Source: Erysipelotrichaceae bacterium (lineage in GTDB: Bacteria > Bacillota_I > Bacilli_A > ML615J-28 > CAG-313). From it: a DNA stretch of 64,000 nucleotides. The DNA is taken from assembly GCA_015059015.1 (NCBI GenBank), contig SVBG01000001.1, positions 198,026-262,025 on the forward strand, given 5' to 3'. Positions 31,907 through 40,293 of the stretch are shown piece by piece (positions within the stretch are counted from its first letter, which is position 1; the number at the start of each line of letters is the position of its first letter). The notes beneath the pieces were generated by a model. It was given only the letters and a program-made list of their open reading frames with translations, made no database searches and had not been told where the DNA came from. A program made the translations under genes and the position numbers.

Positions 31907-33522
31907 TGAAACAAATAGAACGTAAAAACACAGCGATATATTGTCGTTTATCGCAAGATGACGGAATGGTTGGTGATTCATCTAGTATTCAAACACAGAA
32001 AATGATGCTTGAACAATTTGTAAAAGATAATAACTTTGTATTATATGATATCTATGTTGATGATGGTTATACTGGTTTAAATTATAATAGACCAGGCTTT
32101 GAAAGATTAATACAAGATATTGAAAATGGTAAGATTGATATTGTTGTAACTAAAGATTTATCTAGACTTGGTAGAGATTATATTATGACTGGATATTATA
32201 CTGAAATATATTTCCCAGAACACAATGTAAGATACATTAGTGTTAATGATAATATCGATACTTTATATGATAATAATGATATTGCACCATTTAAAAATAT
32301 CTTAAATGATATGTATGCTAAAGACATCTCAAGAAAAGTTAAAACTGCTAAAAGACAAAGAATGTACAAAGGTTATTATATCTCTTGTCAAACACCTTAT
32401 GGTTATAAAGTAAATCCAAATAACAAAACTCAATTAATAGTTGATGAAGAAGTAAAAGATAATGTTAAGTTAATATTTGAACTATCTTTAATGAATCTAG
32501 GAAGTAAAAGCATTTGTAATGAGCTTAATAGAAGAGGCATTCCTACTCCTGGAGCATATAAAGCAAGTTCAGGTGAACAACGATTTATTAACTTACTAGA
32601 GTCTACTAAATCATCAAGGAGAAATTATGACGTGAGACTTTGGAACACAAATACACTTAATAAAATCTTAAAAGATATAGTTTATGTTGGTGATATGGTT
32701 AATCATAAATATGAAGTTAAAAACTATAAGACAAAGAAAAGAACAAGAGTTCCAGAACATGAAAGAATAATTGTGAAAGATACTCACGAACCTATAATAT
32801 CAAGAGAAGATTTTGAAAAAGTTCAATTAATGATAAGTAATAGAAAATGTGAAACAAGATATGAAGTTCCTAATTTATTTAAAAGTATTGTTAAATGTAA
32901 GAAATGTGGAAGAACATTAACGTTTTGTTACAACAAAAGAAATAAATCAGGAATAAGAGTTTATAAGTATGCTTGTATGGGAAGATACTTAGGAGATAAA
33001 GATATTCACGAAAGTGTAGCTATTATGTACAAAGATTTAGAAGAAATTGTTACAACTAGATTAAGATCATTAATGGAATCAATAAAAAATAAAGGCGACG
33101 CCTTTATTGAAGATATTATTTCTAGTATTGATATAGATAGTGAAAGTAAACAATTAGATGTTCAAAAGACTAAAATTGAATCAAGGTTAAATGTTATAAC
33201 AAAATCAATGAAGAAGTTATATGAAGATAATGTATGTGGAAGAATTACAGATGATAACTATCAAATCCTACTTACTGATTTTCAAAAAGAACAAAAAGAA
33301 TTAATTAGTAAGTTAGAAGACTTAACGACAAAATCTAACAAGTACAAAACTCAGTTTGATAGAATTAAAGAGTTTAGGCAAGTAGCAGATAAATATCTAA
33401 ACTTTACTGAACTTACAAATGAGTTAGTACATTCACTTATCGATCATATTGAAATTGATGTCAATACGATTGATAATAAGAAAATAAAAGAAATTCATAT
33501 TGTTTATCGTTTTATAGGATAA
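31906..33522 (+). CDS. Large serine recombinase 1
   Basis: The 538-residue protein has a resolvase domain (about 8-155; IYCRLSQDD with candidate nucleophile Ser16, then TKDLSRLGRDYI), a recombinase domain (about 160-270; GYKVNPNNKT, WNTNTLNKILKD), a zinc-ribbon part with CKKCGRTL and a long C-terminal coiled coil. Such enzymes perform directional site-specific integration and excision. GTG at 31906 is chosen because AGGAGG lies at 31894. The paralogue at 40294 has the same length. The stop codon is 33 nt from an in-frame junction with an orphan Rhs tip. Confidence 0.9.
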   Translation: MKQIERKNTAIYCRLSQDDGMVGDSSSIQTQKMMLEQFVKDNNFVLYDIYVDDGYTGLNYNRPGFERLIQDIENGKIDIVVTKDLSRLGRDYIMTGYYTEIYFPEHNVRYISVNDNIDTLYDNNDIAPFKNILNDMYAKDISRKVKTAKRQRMYKGYYISCQTPYGYKVNPNNKTQLIVDEEVKDNVKLIFELSLMNLGSKSICNELNRRGIPTPGAYKASSGEQRFINLLESTKSSRRNYDVRLWNTNTLNKILKDIVYVGDMVNHKYEVKNYKTKKRTRVPEHERIIVKDTHEPIISREDFEKVQLMISNRKCETRYEVPNLFKSIVKCKKCGRTLTFCYNKRNKSGIRVYKYACMGRYLGDKDIHESVAIMYKDLEEIVTTRLRSLMESIKNKGDAFIEDIISSIDIDSESKQLDVQKTKIESRLNVITKSMKKLYEDNVCGRITDDNYQILLTDFQKEQKELISKLEDLTTKSNKYKTQFDRIKEFRQVADKYLNFTELTNELVHSLIDHIEIDVNTIDNKKIKEIHIVYRFIG

Positions 33523-33559
33523 ACAATATTAAGGATAATCAAGATTATGACGTCGAAAC
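33523..33559 (+). other. Candidate recombinase attachment site at Rhs-tip junction 1
   Basis: The 32 nt between the recombinase stop and the first Rhs-homologous codon share AGGATA-x-TC and CGTC with the equivalent 32 nt at 41911-41942. GTCGAAAC (33552-33559) is at the junction in both. The intact rhs gene has GGAAAC at the same codons (28211-28216). Confidence 0.55.
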
Positions 33560-34286
33560 CAACCTATTTCTAGTATCCTCACGTTATTATTCACCGGAGT
33601 TATGTCGTTGGATTTCACCAGATGATATTGAATATTTAGATCCAGAATCTGTAAATGGATTAAATTTATATTGCTACTGCAAGAATGATCCAGTAAATTA
33701 TGTTGATCCTGATGGTCATTTTCCTATTGCTACTTTGCTGATTGCAACTTTGATAGGTGCAGCTATAGGAACAGCAATAGAGGTTGGTAAACAAATATAT
33801 GATGGTGGAAATTGGAATTGGGATCCATCTACTTGGAATTATTGGGAAATAGGAAAAGGAGCATTGATAGGCGCTGCTTCAGGTTTAGCTTATGGATTAG
33901 GTGGTATAGCAGGAGGTATTGTTAGAGGTTCTGTAAAAGCATTAACAATTGCTGGTAAAGCATTGACAGTATCTCAGTCAGTAGGTGTATTATTAGGTGT
34001 TGCTGCTTCAACTAGTTTTATAGCTGGTTTTGGTGGTTATGCTTTACACACTGCTGGAACACCAGAAGATGATTTTAATTTCTTTAAAGGTATATCTGAA
34101 GGCTTAGGTCAGTCAGTAAAAGGATTATTATCATTTGGAACCGGTGGTATGTTTGGTGGCGCAGGTGTATGGAAATTCGGACAAAAAATTCCTGTAGGGA
34201 AACAGATCGTTAATGCGATGTATAGAGGCGCTGCAAGATTTGCTGCAAATTATATTCCAAATTATGTTATTGATGGAATTTTTTAG
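33555..34286 (+). pseudogene. Orphan Rhs C-terminal tip B (no start codon)
   Basis: The frame is open from the recombinase junction and encodes ETNLFLVSSRYYSPELCRWI, SPDDIEYLDPESVNGLNLYC and NYVDPDGH, which align with the core of the intact Rhs protein. A different ~190-residue tip follows, with glycine-zipper hydrophobic segments (IGAAIGTAIEVGKQI, GAASGLAYGLGGIAGGI). There is no start codon or ribosome site at the 5' end, so it is silent as it stands. Its codon phase matches the intact rhs gene at GAAAC. It would become active if joined to the rhs core. Confidence 0.8.
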
Positions 34287-34298
34287 AGGTGCAAACTT

Positions 34299-34772
34299 AT
34301 GAAAGAAGTAAAAGTTAAATTTAATTTAATTGAATATTATTTTAGTTGTATCTTATTTCCAATTACTGGGATAATATTTGCAACGATTATACTTATTTGG
34401 GAATTATTTACAGATATAGATTTAGCATTTATTAATGGTTTAATTATAGTCTATATTTGTTCAATTTGTTTAGCTATTATAAATTTTATAATTTGCTTAT
34501 GGGTTTCCAAAAATACAAAAAAATATGCTATATTTTATGAAGAGTATTTTTTTATAAACGAAACTAAAGAATCATATAATTATAAAGACATAGCTAAATG
34601 TAATTATTATATTTGTAAATGGTATATGATTCCTTTTTTGTATATCTATAAAATGCAAGCTGGCGGTTTATTTGAAATTATAACTACATCAAATGAAAAA
34701 ATAGAATTCAAAATATTATATAAGGATTTTAAGAAAATAAAAGAAAAATTTAATAATATTGAAATAATTTAA
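34299..34772 (+). CDS. Putative immunity protein B (two-TM)
   Basis: The 157-residue protein has two membrane segments (about 14-34 and 43-69) and a C-terminal basic domain with IYKMQAGGLFEIITTSNEKI. I do not recognise the family. It begins 12 nt after orphan tip B with GAGGTG as ribosome site. The topology is the same as immunity candidates A and C, although the sequences are not obviously related. Confidence 0.6.
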   Translation: MKEVKVKFNLIEYYFSCILFPITGIIFATIILIWELFTDIDLAFINGLIIVYICSICLAIINFIICLWVSKNTKKYAIFYEEYFFINETKESYNYKDIAKCNYYICKWYMIPFLYIYKMQAGGLFEIITTSNEKIEFKILYKDFKKIKEKFNNIEII

Positions 34773-34790
34773 CTTTACTTGACAAGTTTA

Positions 34791-34821
34791 AGGTAGACTC
34801 ATAGTTATGAGTCTGCCTTTT
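34791..34821 (+). terminator. Intrinsic terminator after immunity B
   Basis: AGGTAGACTCAT (34791-34802) pairs with ATGAGTCTGCCT (34807-34818) with one G-U pair and is followed by Ts. The remainder to 35024 is AT-rich DNA without a recognisable gene; the cassette-end repeat seen after immunity genes A and C is absent here. Confidence 0.85.
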
Positions 34822-35021
34822 TCATACAAAATATAAAAGTTTTATACTGGTTTGAACAAATATTATAAATATATAATAATGTGAATGGGGTGTAATAATA
34901 GATTATGTAGTCAGAAATAGAAAAGTATGAACATTATTTTATAAATTCATCTATAGTTTGGTATATAATTCCACTTTAATTGACTATTTTTTTCAAAATT
35001 ATAGAAAAAGTATAAAAAATA

Positions 35022-35056
35022 TGATATAATTACTGCAGTATTATTCTGCAGTAATT
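35022..35056 (+). promoter_or_regulatory. Extended -10 and CTGCAG palindrome before the R-M genes
   Basis: TGA-TATAAT (35022-35030) is an extended -10. AATTACTGCAG (35028-35038) and CTGCAGTAATT (35046-35056) form a perfect 11-bp inverted repeat around TATTATT, ending just before the TTGGAG ribosome site. It could be an operator or a 5' leader hairpin, and it carries two CTGCAG sites. Confidence 0.6.
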
Positions 35057-35069
35057 ATTGGAGTTATAT

Positions 35070-38036
35070 ATGAAAGAAAGATTAAGAAAACTTGTGCAGC
35101 TTTTTCAAGAAAATGAAATGGACTATTTAAATTCGGATTATAACGAGCAAGAATGTAGGTTAGAATTTATTGATACTTTTTTGGAATGTTTTGACTGGGA
35201 TGTTAAAAATACAAAATGTAATCCCCCTTATTTAAAAGAAGTGCTAGTTGAGAAATATACTGAACATATGAAAAGACCAGATTATACTATGACTTTTCAT
35301 GGTATTACAAAGTTTTTTGTTGAAGCAAAAAAACCTTGTATAGATATATCAATTAATGCTGAGCCATCTATACAGGCAAGAAAGTATGGTTGGAATGCAA
35401 AACATAAATTTGCTTTATTAACTAATTTTAAAGATTTATATATTTACGATACAAGTACTTATCCATCAGATAGTGATCATGTGAATGTGAGCTTATTTAA
35501 AAAATACAACTATTGTGAGTATGTGGAAAAATATGATGAAATTTATTCAATAATAGGAAGAAATTTTGTTTATTCAGAATATTTTGAGGAATTTTTGAGT
35601 AGCAATTTTATTTCAAATCATCATATTTGTCTACCTGTAGATAAAGCTTTTCTAAACGATATAAATAAGTGTAGAATAAATTTAGCAAATGATTTATATT
35701 TAAATAATAAGACTAAATATAGTGATATGAATTATTTGAATGACGTGATTCAAGATTTTATTAATAAAATAGTTTTTCTAAGAATCTGTGAAGATAGAAA
35801 TTTGAAAACCTATCAAAATTTAAGTGAAACAATTAAAGATGAAAAATTATTAAAACAAAGATTAATGGAATTATTTGTTCAATCTGATAGAAAGTATAAC
35901 TCTGGTATTTTTTCTGATAGAGATATAATTTTCGATTTAAATAATGAAGTTATTATGAGTATAGTTAAAGAATTGTATTATCCAAAAAGTCCATATTTGT
36001 TTAATATTATTGAACCTAATGTTTTGGGTGAAATATATGAATTGTTTTTAACAGAACAATTAAGAGTATATGAGGAAAGGGTGATATTAGAAAAAAAATC
36101 AAGTTGTTTAAATCGATCTATTGTTACAACTCCAATTGAAATTGTAAGAGCAATTGTAAAAAATACAGTAGGTAATAAAATAGCTAATCTTAGTCCGGAT
36201 AAAATTTTGGAAATGAGTTTTATAGATATTGCATGTGGTTCAGGAATTTTTCTAGAAGAGACATATGAAATTATTTATCAGGAAATATTAAAATGGCATT
36301 ATGAAAATAACGAAAAAGTGTTAGAATATTCAGATAGAGGAGAAATTAAACTGCCTTTTAACATAAAGAAGAAAATTATGACAAAATGTATTTATGGTGT
36401 TGATATAGATGCACAAGCAGTAGAGGTTTGTAAATTTTCATTACTAATAAAACTTTTAGAAGGTGAAGTGGAGTCAAATTTTCATAACAAAATGTGTATA
36501 TTACCTTCCTTAGAAGAAAACATAAAATGTGGAAATTCTTTAGTAACTAGTAATTTATTGTCGCCTAATATTATTTCTAAGACCTTTATGAATATTAATC
36601 CTTTTGACTGGAACTCTATAAATGATGGAAATAAATTCGATTGCGTCATAGGAAATCCACCATATGTGAAAACGGAAGATCTTCATAATTTACTTGAAAG
36701 TGAAGAATTAAATATCTATAAAAATTATTACTTTTCAGCATTTAAGCAATTCGATAAATATTATATTTTTATTGAACGTGGATTAAATTTATTGAAAGAA
36801 AACGGTTTGCTAGGAATGATTGTTCCCAATAAGTTTATGAAAATTGATTCTGCAAAAAAGCTTAGAGAATTGTTGTTAAAGATTAATAAGAAAATTGTAA
36901 TAGTTGATTTCGGAGATTCTCAACTATTTGAAGACAAAACTATATATAGTTCAATATTATATTTGAAAAATGCTGACAATGATTATATTGAATATTCTAA
37001 ATGTGATAGCTTATCAAGTATTACTTTAAATAATTATCATAGTTATCAACAAGAGCTAAGAAAATCAATTGGTAATGATGTTTGGGCATTTTCAGAAGTA
37101 TATAAAAATACTTTGAGTGACTATTTTATCCCTTTAAATAAAATTGTTAAAATTTTTAATGGTATTCAAACTTCTATGGAGAAACCACATGTATATTGGA
37201 TAAGCAAATCACAAATTTATAAAGAAGATGAACAAAATATTTATTTTAAATTTATGGATAAAAAATATATAGTCGAAAAGTCTTTGTTAAGATTATATTT
37301 TAAACCTATAAATTCAAATGAAAAAGGATCTTCATCGTATGACATTTTAAAAACAGATAAGTTTATAATTTATCCTTATGACAGAGATGGTAAATTAATT
37401 GATATAAATACTATGAAGGATAAATTTCCAAATTGTTTAAATTATTTTAAAAATCATTACAAGTATTTAGTTCCCAAACAATTATCTTCTTCTGGAATAA
37501 GAGATGTACCTAATTCGAATATCGATACTTGGTATCAATATGGAAGAGTGCAAGGATTGACAGCCTTTAATAATGTGAGAAAAATAATAGTTAAAAATTT
37601 ATTTAAAATACCTTTATTTTCGATTGATGATGCAGATATGATATTATCATCTGGTGGAACAGCAGGGTATTCTGCAATATCATTATTGGAGAATACTCAA
37701 TATTCATTAGAGTTTATACAAGCTTGGTTAAATTGTACCGTCACTGTTAAAATTCTTAAAGACATAGCTAGTCAATTTGAAGGGGGATTTTATGCGATAG
37801 GAACATCTAAATTAAAAAAACTAAGAATTATAAAGTTGAATTTTAATGATCCAGCAGATAAAAAAATACATGATTCTATAACACAAAAAGTAATGAAAAT
37901 AAGAGATATTTCTGTGCAACTTGAAATGTTTAATAGAAAAATAGAAAAACAAGCATTAATTAAGCAAAGAGAAATGATTATCTCAGAAATTGATGATACT
38001 ATTAAAAAATTATATGAAGAAAAGGTGAAAATGTGA
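35070..38036 (+). CDS. Type IIG restriction enzyme-methyltransferase (Eco57I-like)
   Basis: The 988-residue protein has an N-terminal nuclease signature (RPDYTM with D71, then FFVEAKKP with E85-x-K87). A helical connector follows, then an adenine methyltransferase with SAM motif FIDIACGSGIFLEE (about 384-397) and catalytic NPPY (about 529-532). A C-terminal target-recognition and coiled-coil region completes it. This single-chain layout is that of type IIG enzymes, which cut at a distance from their site. Start at 35070 follows TTGGAG. The next gene is a separate methyltransferase with a 4-nt overlap, as for Eco57I. Confidence 0.85.
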   Translation: MKERLRKLVQLFQENEMDYLNSDYNEQECRLEFIDTFLECFDWDVKNTKCNPPYLKEVLVEKYTEHMKRPDYTMTFHGITKFFVEAKKPCIDISINAEPSIQARKYGWNAKHKFALLTNFKDLYIYDTSTYPSDSDHVNVSLFKKYNYCEYVEKYDEIYSIIGRNFVYSEYFEEFLSSNFISNHHICLPVDKAFLNDINKCRINLANDLYLNNKTKYSDMNYLNDVIQDFINKIVFLRICEDRNLKTYQNLSETIKDEKLLKQRLMELFVQSDRKYNSGIFSDRDIIFDLNNEVIMSIVKELYYPKSPYLFNIIEPNVLGEIYELFLTEQLRVYEERVILEKKSSCLNRSIVTTPIEIVRAIVKNTVGNKIANLSPDKILEMSFIDIACGSGIFLEETYEIIYQEILKWHYENNEKVLEYSDRGEIKLPFNIKKKIMTKCIYGVDIDAQAVEVCKFSLLIKLLEGEVESNFHNKMCILPSLEENIKCGNSLVTSNLLSPNIISKTFMNINPFDWNSINDGNKFDCVIGNPPYVKTEDLHNLLESEELNIYKNYYFSAFKQFDKYYIFIERGLNLLKENGLLGMIVPNKFMKIDSAKKLRELLLKINKKIVIVDFGDSQLFEDKTIYSSILYLKNADNDYIEYSKCDSLSSITLNNYHSYQQELRKSIGNDVWAFSEVYKNTLSDYFIPLNKIVKIFNGIQTSMEKPHVYWISKSQIYKEDEQNIYFKFMDKKYIVEKSLLRLYFKPINSNEKGSSSYDILKTDKFIIYPYDRDGKLIDINTMKDKFPNCLNYFKNHYKYLVPKQLSSSGIRDVPNSNIDTWYQYGRVQGLTAFNNVRKIIVKNLFKIPLFSIDDADMILSSGGTAGYSAISLLENTQYSLEFIQAWLNCTVTVKILKDIASQFEGGFYAIGTSKLKKLRIIKLNFNDPADKKIHDSITQKVMKIRDISVQLEMFNRKIEKQALIKQREMIISEIDDTIKKLYEEKVKM

Positions 38037-39655
38037 AACTGAAAAATGAAAATAGTGTACAAAAATTAAGGGGGGCATATTATACTCCCTACGATTTAGC
38101 AACATCTATGATTTCTAAATTTATTACTCCATTAGAAAAAATGTCAATTTTGGAACCAAGTTGTGGTGATGGTGTTTTTATAGAATCTTTGCTAAATAGT
38201 GGCTTTAAAAAAAATAATATAACAGCTGTTGAAATAGAAAAGGAAGAAATAGATAAATTAAAAAAAAAATATTCTTCAAATAAAAAAATTAAATTGATTA
38301 ATAAAGATTTTTTCGATTTTTATTTAAATAATAAGAAGAAATTTGATTTAATTATAGGAAACCCACCTTATATTAGATATCAATATCTTGATGAATTACA
38401 AAGAGCTCAAATGTCAAAAATTTTGAAAGATAGTGGTATGAAACCTAACAAGTTAATAAATGCATGGGTGGGATTTGTTGTAGCATGTTCTAATATTTTG
38501 TCTCAAAATGGTACGTTAGCATTTGTGGTTCCGGCAGAATTATTGCAAGTAGTATATGCTAAAGAATTAAGAAAATTTTTATCAAATAAATTTAGCGAAA
38601 TAAATATAGTTACTTTTAAAAAATTAATATTTCAGGATATTGAACAAGAAATAGTTTTATTAATCTGTAAAAAAAGTAATATTAATGGTATACGTATTAT
38701 CCAAATGAATGATATATTTGATTTTAAAAATTGCGATGTTTCTGAATTTGAGTTCCAAAATATAGATAATGATACTGAAAAATGGACTAAATACTTTATT
38801 AATTCTGAGCAAACCATTTTAATAGATAGCATTAAGGATAACGATAATTTCCAAAAATTATCTAATGTGGCAATTATTAATGTTGGCATAACCACTGGAA
38901 ATAATAATTATTTTTCTATAGATAAAGAAATAAATGGAACTTATAATTTACAAGAATATTGTATTCCACTTATTGGCAAAAGTTGTCAAGTTCATAGTGT
39001 TTTTTTTACAATTGAAGATTTAATAAAAAACTACAATAAGAATAGGAAATCTTATTTATTAACTATAGAGAATAAACCAAAAGAAGAACTAGGAAAGGAA
39101 CTAAAATTATATTTAGACTATGGAGAATCTGTTGGTGTTAACAAAGGGTATAAATGTGAGATTAGAGAATATTGGTATTGTGTACCATCAATATGGGTTC
39201 CAGATGCTTTTTTTGCTAGAAGAAATAATTTTTATCCTAAATTTATAATTAATAATTGTAATGCAGTATCGACTGATACAATGCATAGGTTGAAATTTAA
39301 AAATGGATATGATCCAAACGAGATTGTGTTATCGTATTATAACAGTATATCTTTTGCTTTTACTGAAATATGTGGAAGAAGCTATGGTGGTGGTGTTTTA
39401 GAAATATTACCGAGTGAGGTTGGAAACATATATTTACCAATTATTAGTAATATGACCGCACTTACGAAAAAAGAGCTGCTATATCAAATTGATTTAATGG
39501 TTAGAAATGGTGAAAAAATTGAAAATATATTAGACTACGGTGATAAAAAAATATTAATAGAATATTTAGGATTAAGTGAAGAGTATTGTCAAAAATTTAG
39601 AAAAATTTGGAAAACTCTTCAATGTAGAAGACTTGAAAGAATAAAAAATAAATAG
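38033..39655 (+). CDS. Companion adenine-specific DNA methyltransferase
   Basis: The 540-residue protein begins with LRGAYYTPYDLA, followed by SAM motif ILEPSCGDGVFIES (about 41-54) and NPPY (about 110-113) within LIIGNPPYIRYQYL, as in M.TaqI-like N6-adenine methyltransferases. A target-recognition domain makes up the second half. It probably starts with GTG at 38033, overlapping the upstream stop by 4 nt. A separate methylase is needed when a type IIG enzyme modifies only one strand of an asymmetric site. Confidence 0.85.
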   Translation: MKLKNENSVQKLRGAYYTPYDLATSMISKFITPLEKMSILEPSCGDGVFIESLLNSGFKKNNITAVEIEKEEIDKLKKKYSSNKKIKLINKDFFDFYLNNKKKFDLIIGNPPYIRYQYLDELQRAQMSKILKDSGMKPNKLINAWVGFVVACSNILSQNGTLAFVVPAELLQVVYAKELRKFLSNKFSEINIVTFKKLIFQDIEQEIVLLICKKSNINGIRIIQMNDIFDFKNCDVSEFEFQNIDNDTEKWTKYFINSEQTILIDSIKDNDNFQKLSNVAIINVGITTGNNNYFSIDKEINGTYNLQEYCIPLIGKSCQVHSVFFTIEDLIKNYNKNRKSYLLTIENKPKEELGKELKLYLDYGESVGVNKGYKCEIREYWYCVPSIWVPDAFFARRNNFYPKFIINNCNAVSTDTMHRLKFKNGYDPNEIVLSYYNSISFAFTEICGRSYGGGVLEILPSEVGNIYLPIISNMTALTKKELLYQIDLMVRNGEKIENILDYGDKKILIEYLGLSEEYCQKFRKIWKTLQCRRLERIKNK

Positions 39656-39660
39656 ATTAA

Positions 39661-39690
39661 GAACTTACAAATATTGTAGGTTCTTTTTTT
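39661..39690 (+). terminator. Terminator of the R-M operon
   Basis: GAACTTACA (39661-39669) pairs with TGTAGGTTC (39675-39683) with one G-U pair, followed by seven T residues. Confidence 0.85.
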
Positions 39691-39937
39691 GTAATATTTT
39701 GACTTTCGTTCGACAAATCATATAAAAACGTAAAACTTTTTACTCCTAACTTTCCATATATAGTGTGGGGATAATTTTTCCCCACAAAACATTTAAGAAA
39801 GAACAGTTAAGTAAAAAGGAGTTGATATTAATGATATAACTATCTAATTTATTTTATTAAAATGTAGTATTATACGAAGCAAATATATTTCAGCCACAAG
39901 CGAACATACAAGTAAACATAGATTTAATTAATACTGA
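39691..39937. other. Noncoding flank of the second recombinase unit
   Basis: No gene is seen here. It holds a perfect hairpin TGTGGGGA (39764-39771) / TCCCCACA (39779-39786), a CCTAACTTT segment also found at 31632 in the matching place before the first recombinase unit, and TCGTTCGACAA, the inverted near-match of TTGTCGGACGA at 31594. A GGAG plus ATG near 39832 opens only a two-codon frame. Confidence 0.5.
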
Positions 39938-40050
39938 AAGTGTTGCAAATTTGCTTATTTTATAGGCAGGATAAGTCGTTGCCACAACTGATGTTACCAG
40001 TTATGACAACTCGACTGTTGCGAGAACTGGGATACCCAGCTTTCGCTTTT
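39938..40050 (-). repeat. Cassette-end repeat, copy C (inverted, truncated)
   Basis: This is the reverse complement of roughly the last 115 bp before the final 20 bp of copies A and B, including CTGGGATACCCAG and the three GTTG/CAAC dyads. The terminator half is missing. It interrupts the 5' part of the small recombinase-associated ORF. Confidence 0.9.
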
Positions 40051-40059
40051 AACCAAATA

Positions 40060-40233
40060 AATGAAAGAGAGGAAAAGATTATAGGTAAAAAAGAAGTTAA
40101 AACAATTTATAAAGAAGATGATTCTAAAATAACATATTTTGTTATTGAAGAACTGGAAGAGGAATCAATAGTTAAATTAATAGAAAAAATGTTAGTTAAT
40201 ATTTTTTTAACTGGTTGTAATGGTGGACTATGA
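40060..40233 (+). pseudogene. Remnant of small recombinase-associated gene
   Basis: The frame from 40060 to the stop at 40233 encodes KTIYKEDDSKITYFVIEELE and a C-terminus (KMLVNIFLTGCNGGL) like that of the 50-residue protein at 31683. There is no in-frame start codon after the repeat; upstream the frame runs only through repeat copy C. The insertion of the repeat probably removed the original start. Confidence 0.5.
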
Positions 40234-40252
40234 TTTTTATTTGTGATATAAT
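40224..40252 (+). promoter_or_regulatory. Promoter of recombinase 2
   Basis: TGGACT (40224-40229), a 17-bp spacer and TATAAT (40247-40252) match the promoter found in the same position before recombinase 1. Confidence 0.6.
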
Positions 40253-40293
40253 ATTAATGTCAAGTAAAGTTGAAAGCTTTAAAGGAGAAAAAA

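Noticed and set aside
33735-34286. Tip B as an independent gene starting with TTG at 33735
   Set aside because: There is no ribosome site, and the same frame continues upstream with clear Rhs core homology to 33555. It is better described as a silent 3' fragment.
31594-39720. TTGTCGGACGA (31594) and its inverted near-match TCGTTCGACAA (about 39708) as ends of one mobile element
   Set aside because: The match is short and imperfect, and the interval includes the first recombinase, tip B and the R-M genes without other boundary signs. It is worth remembering but not supported.
39940-40059. N-terminal part of a 97-codon ORF starting with GTG at 39940
   Set aside because: This part is only the antisense reading of repeat copy C, which is noncoding in copies A and B. 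Only the part after 40060 resembles a real protein.
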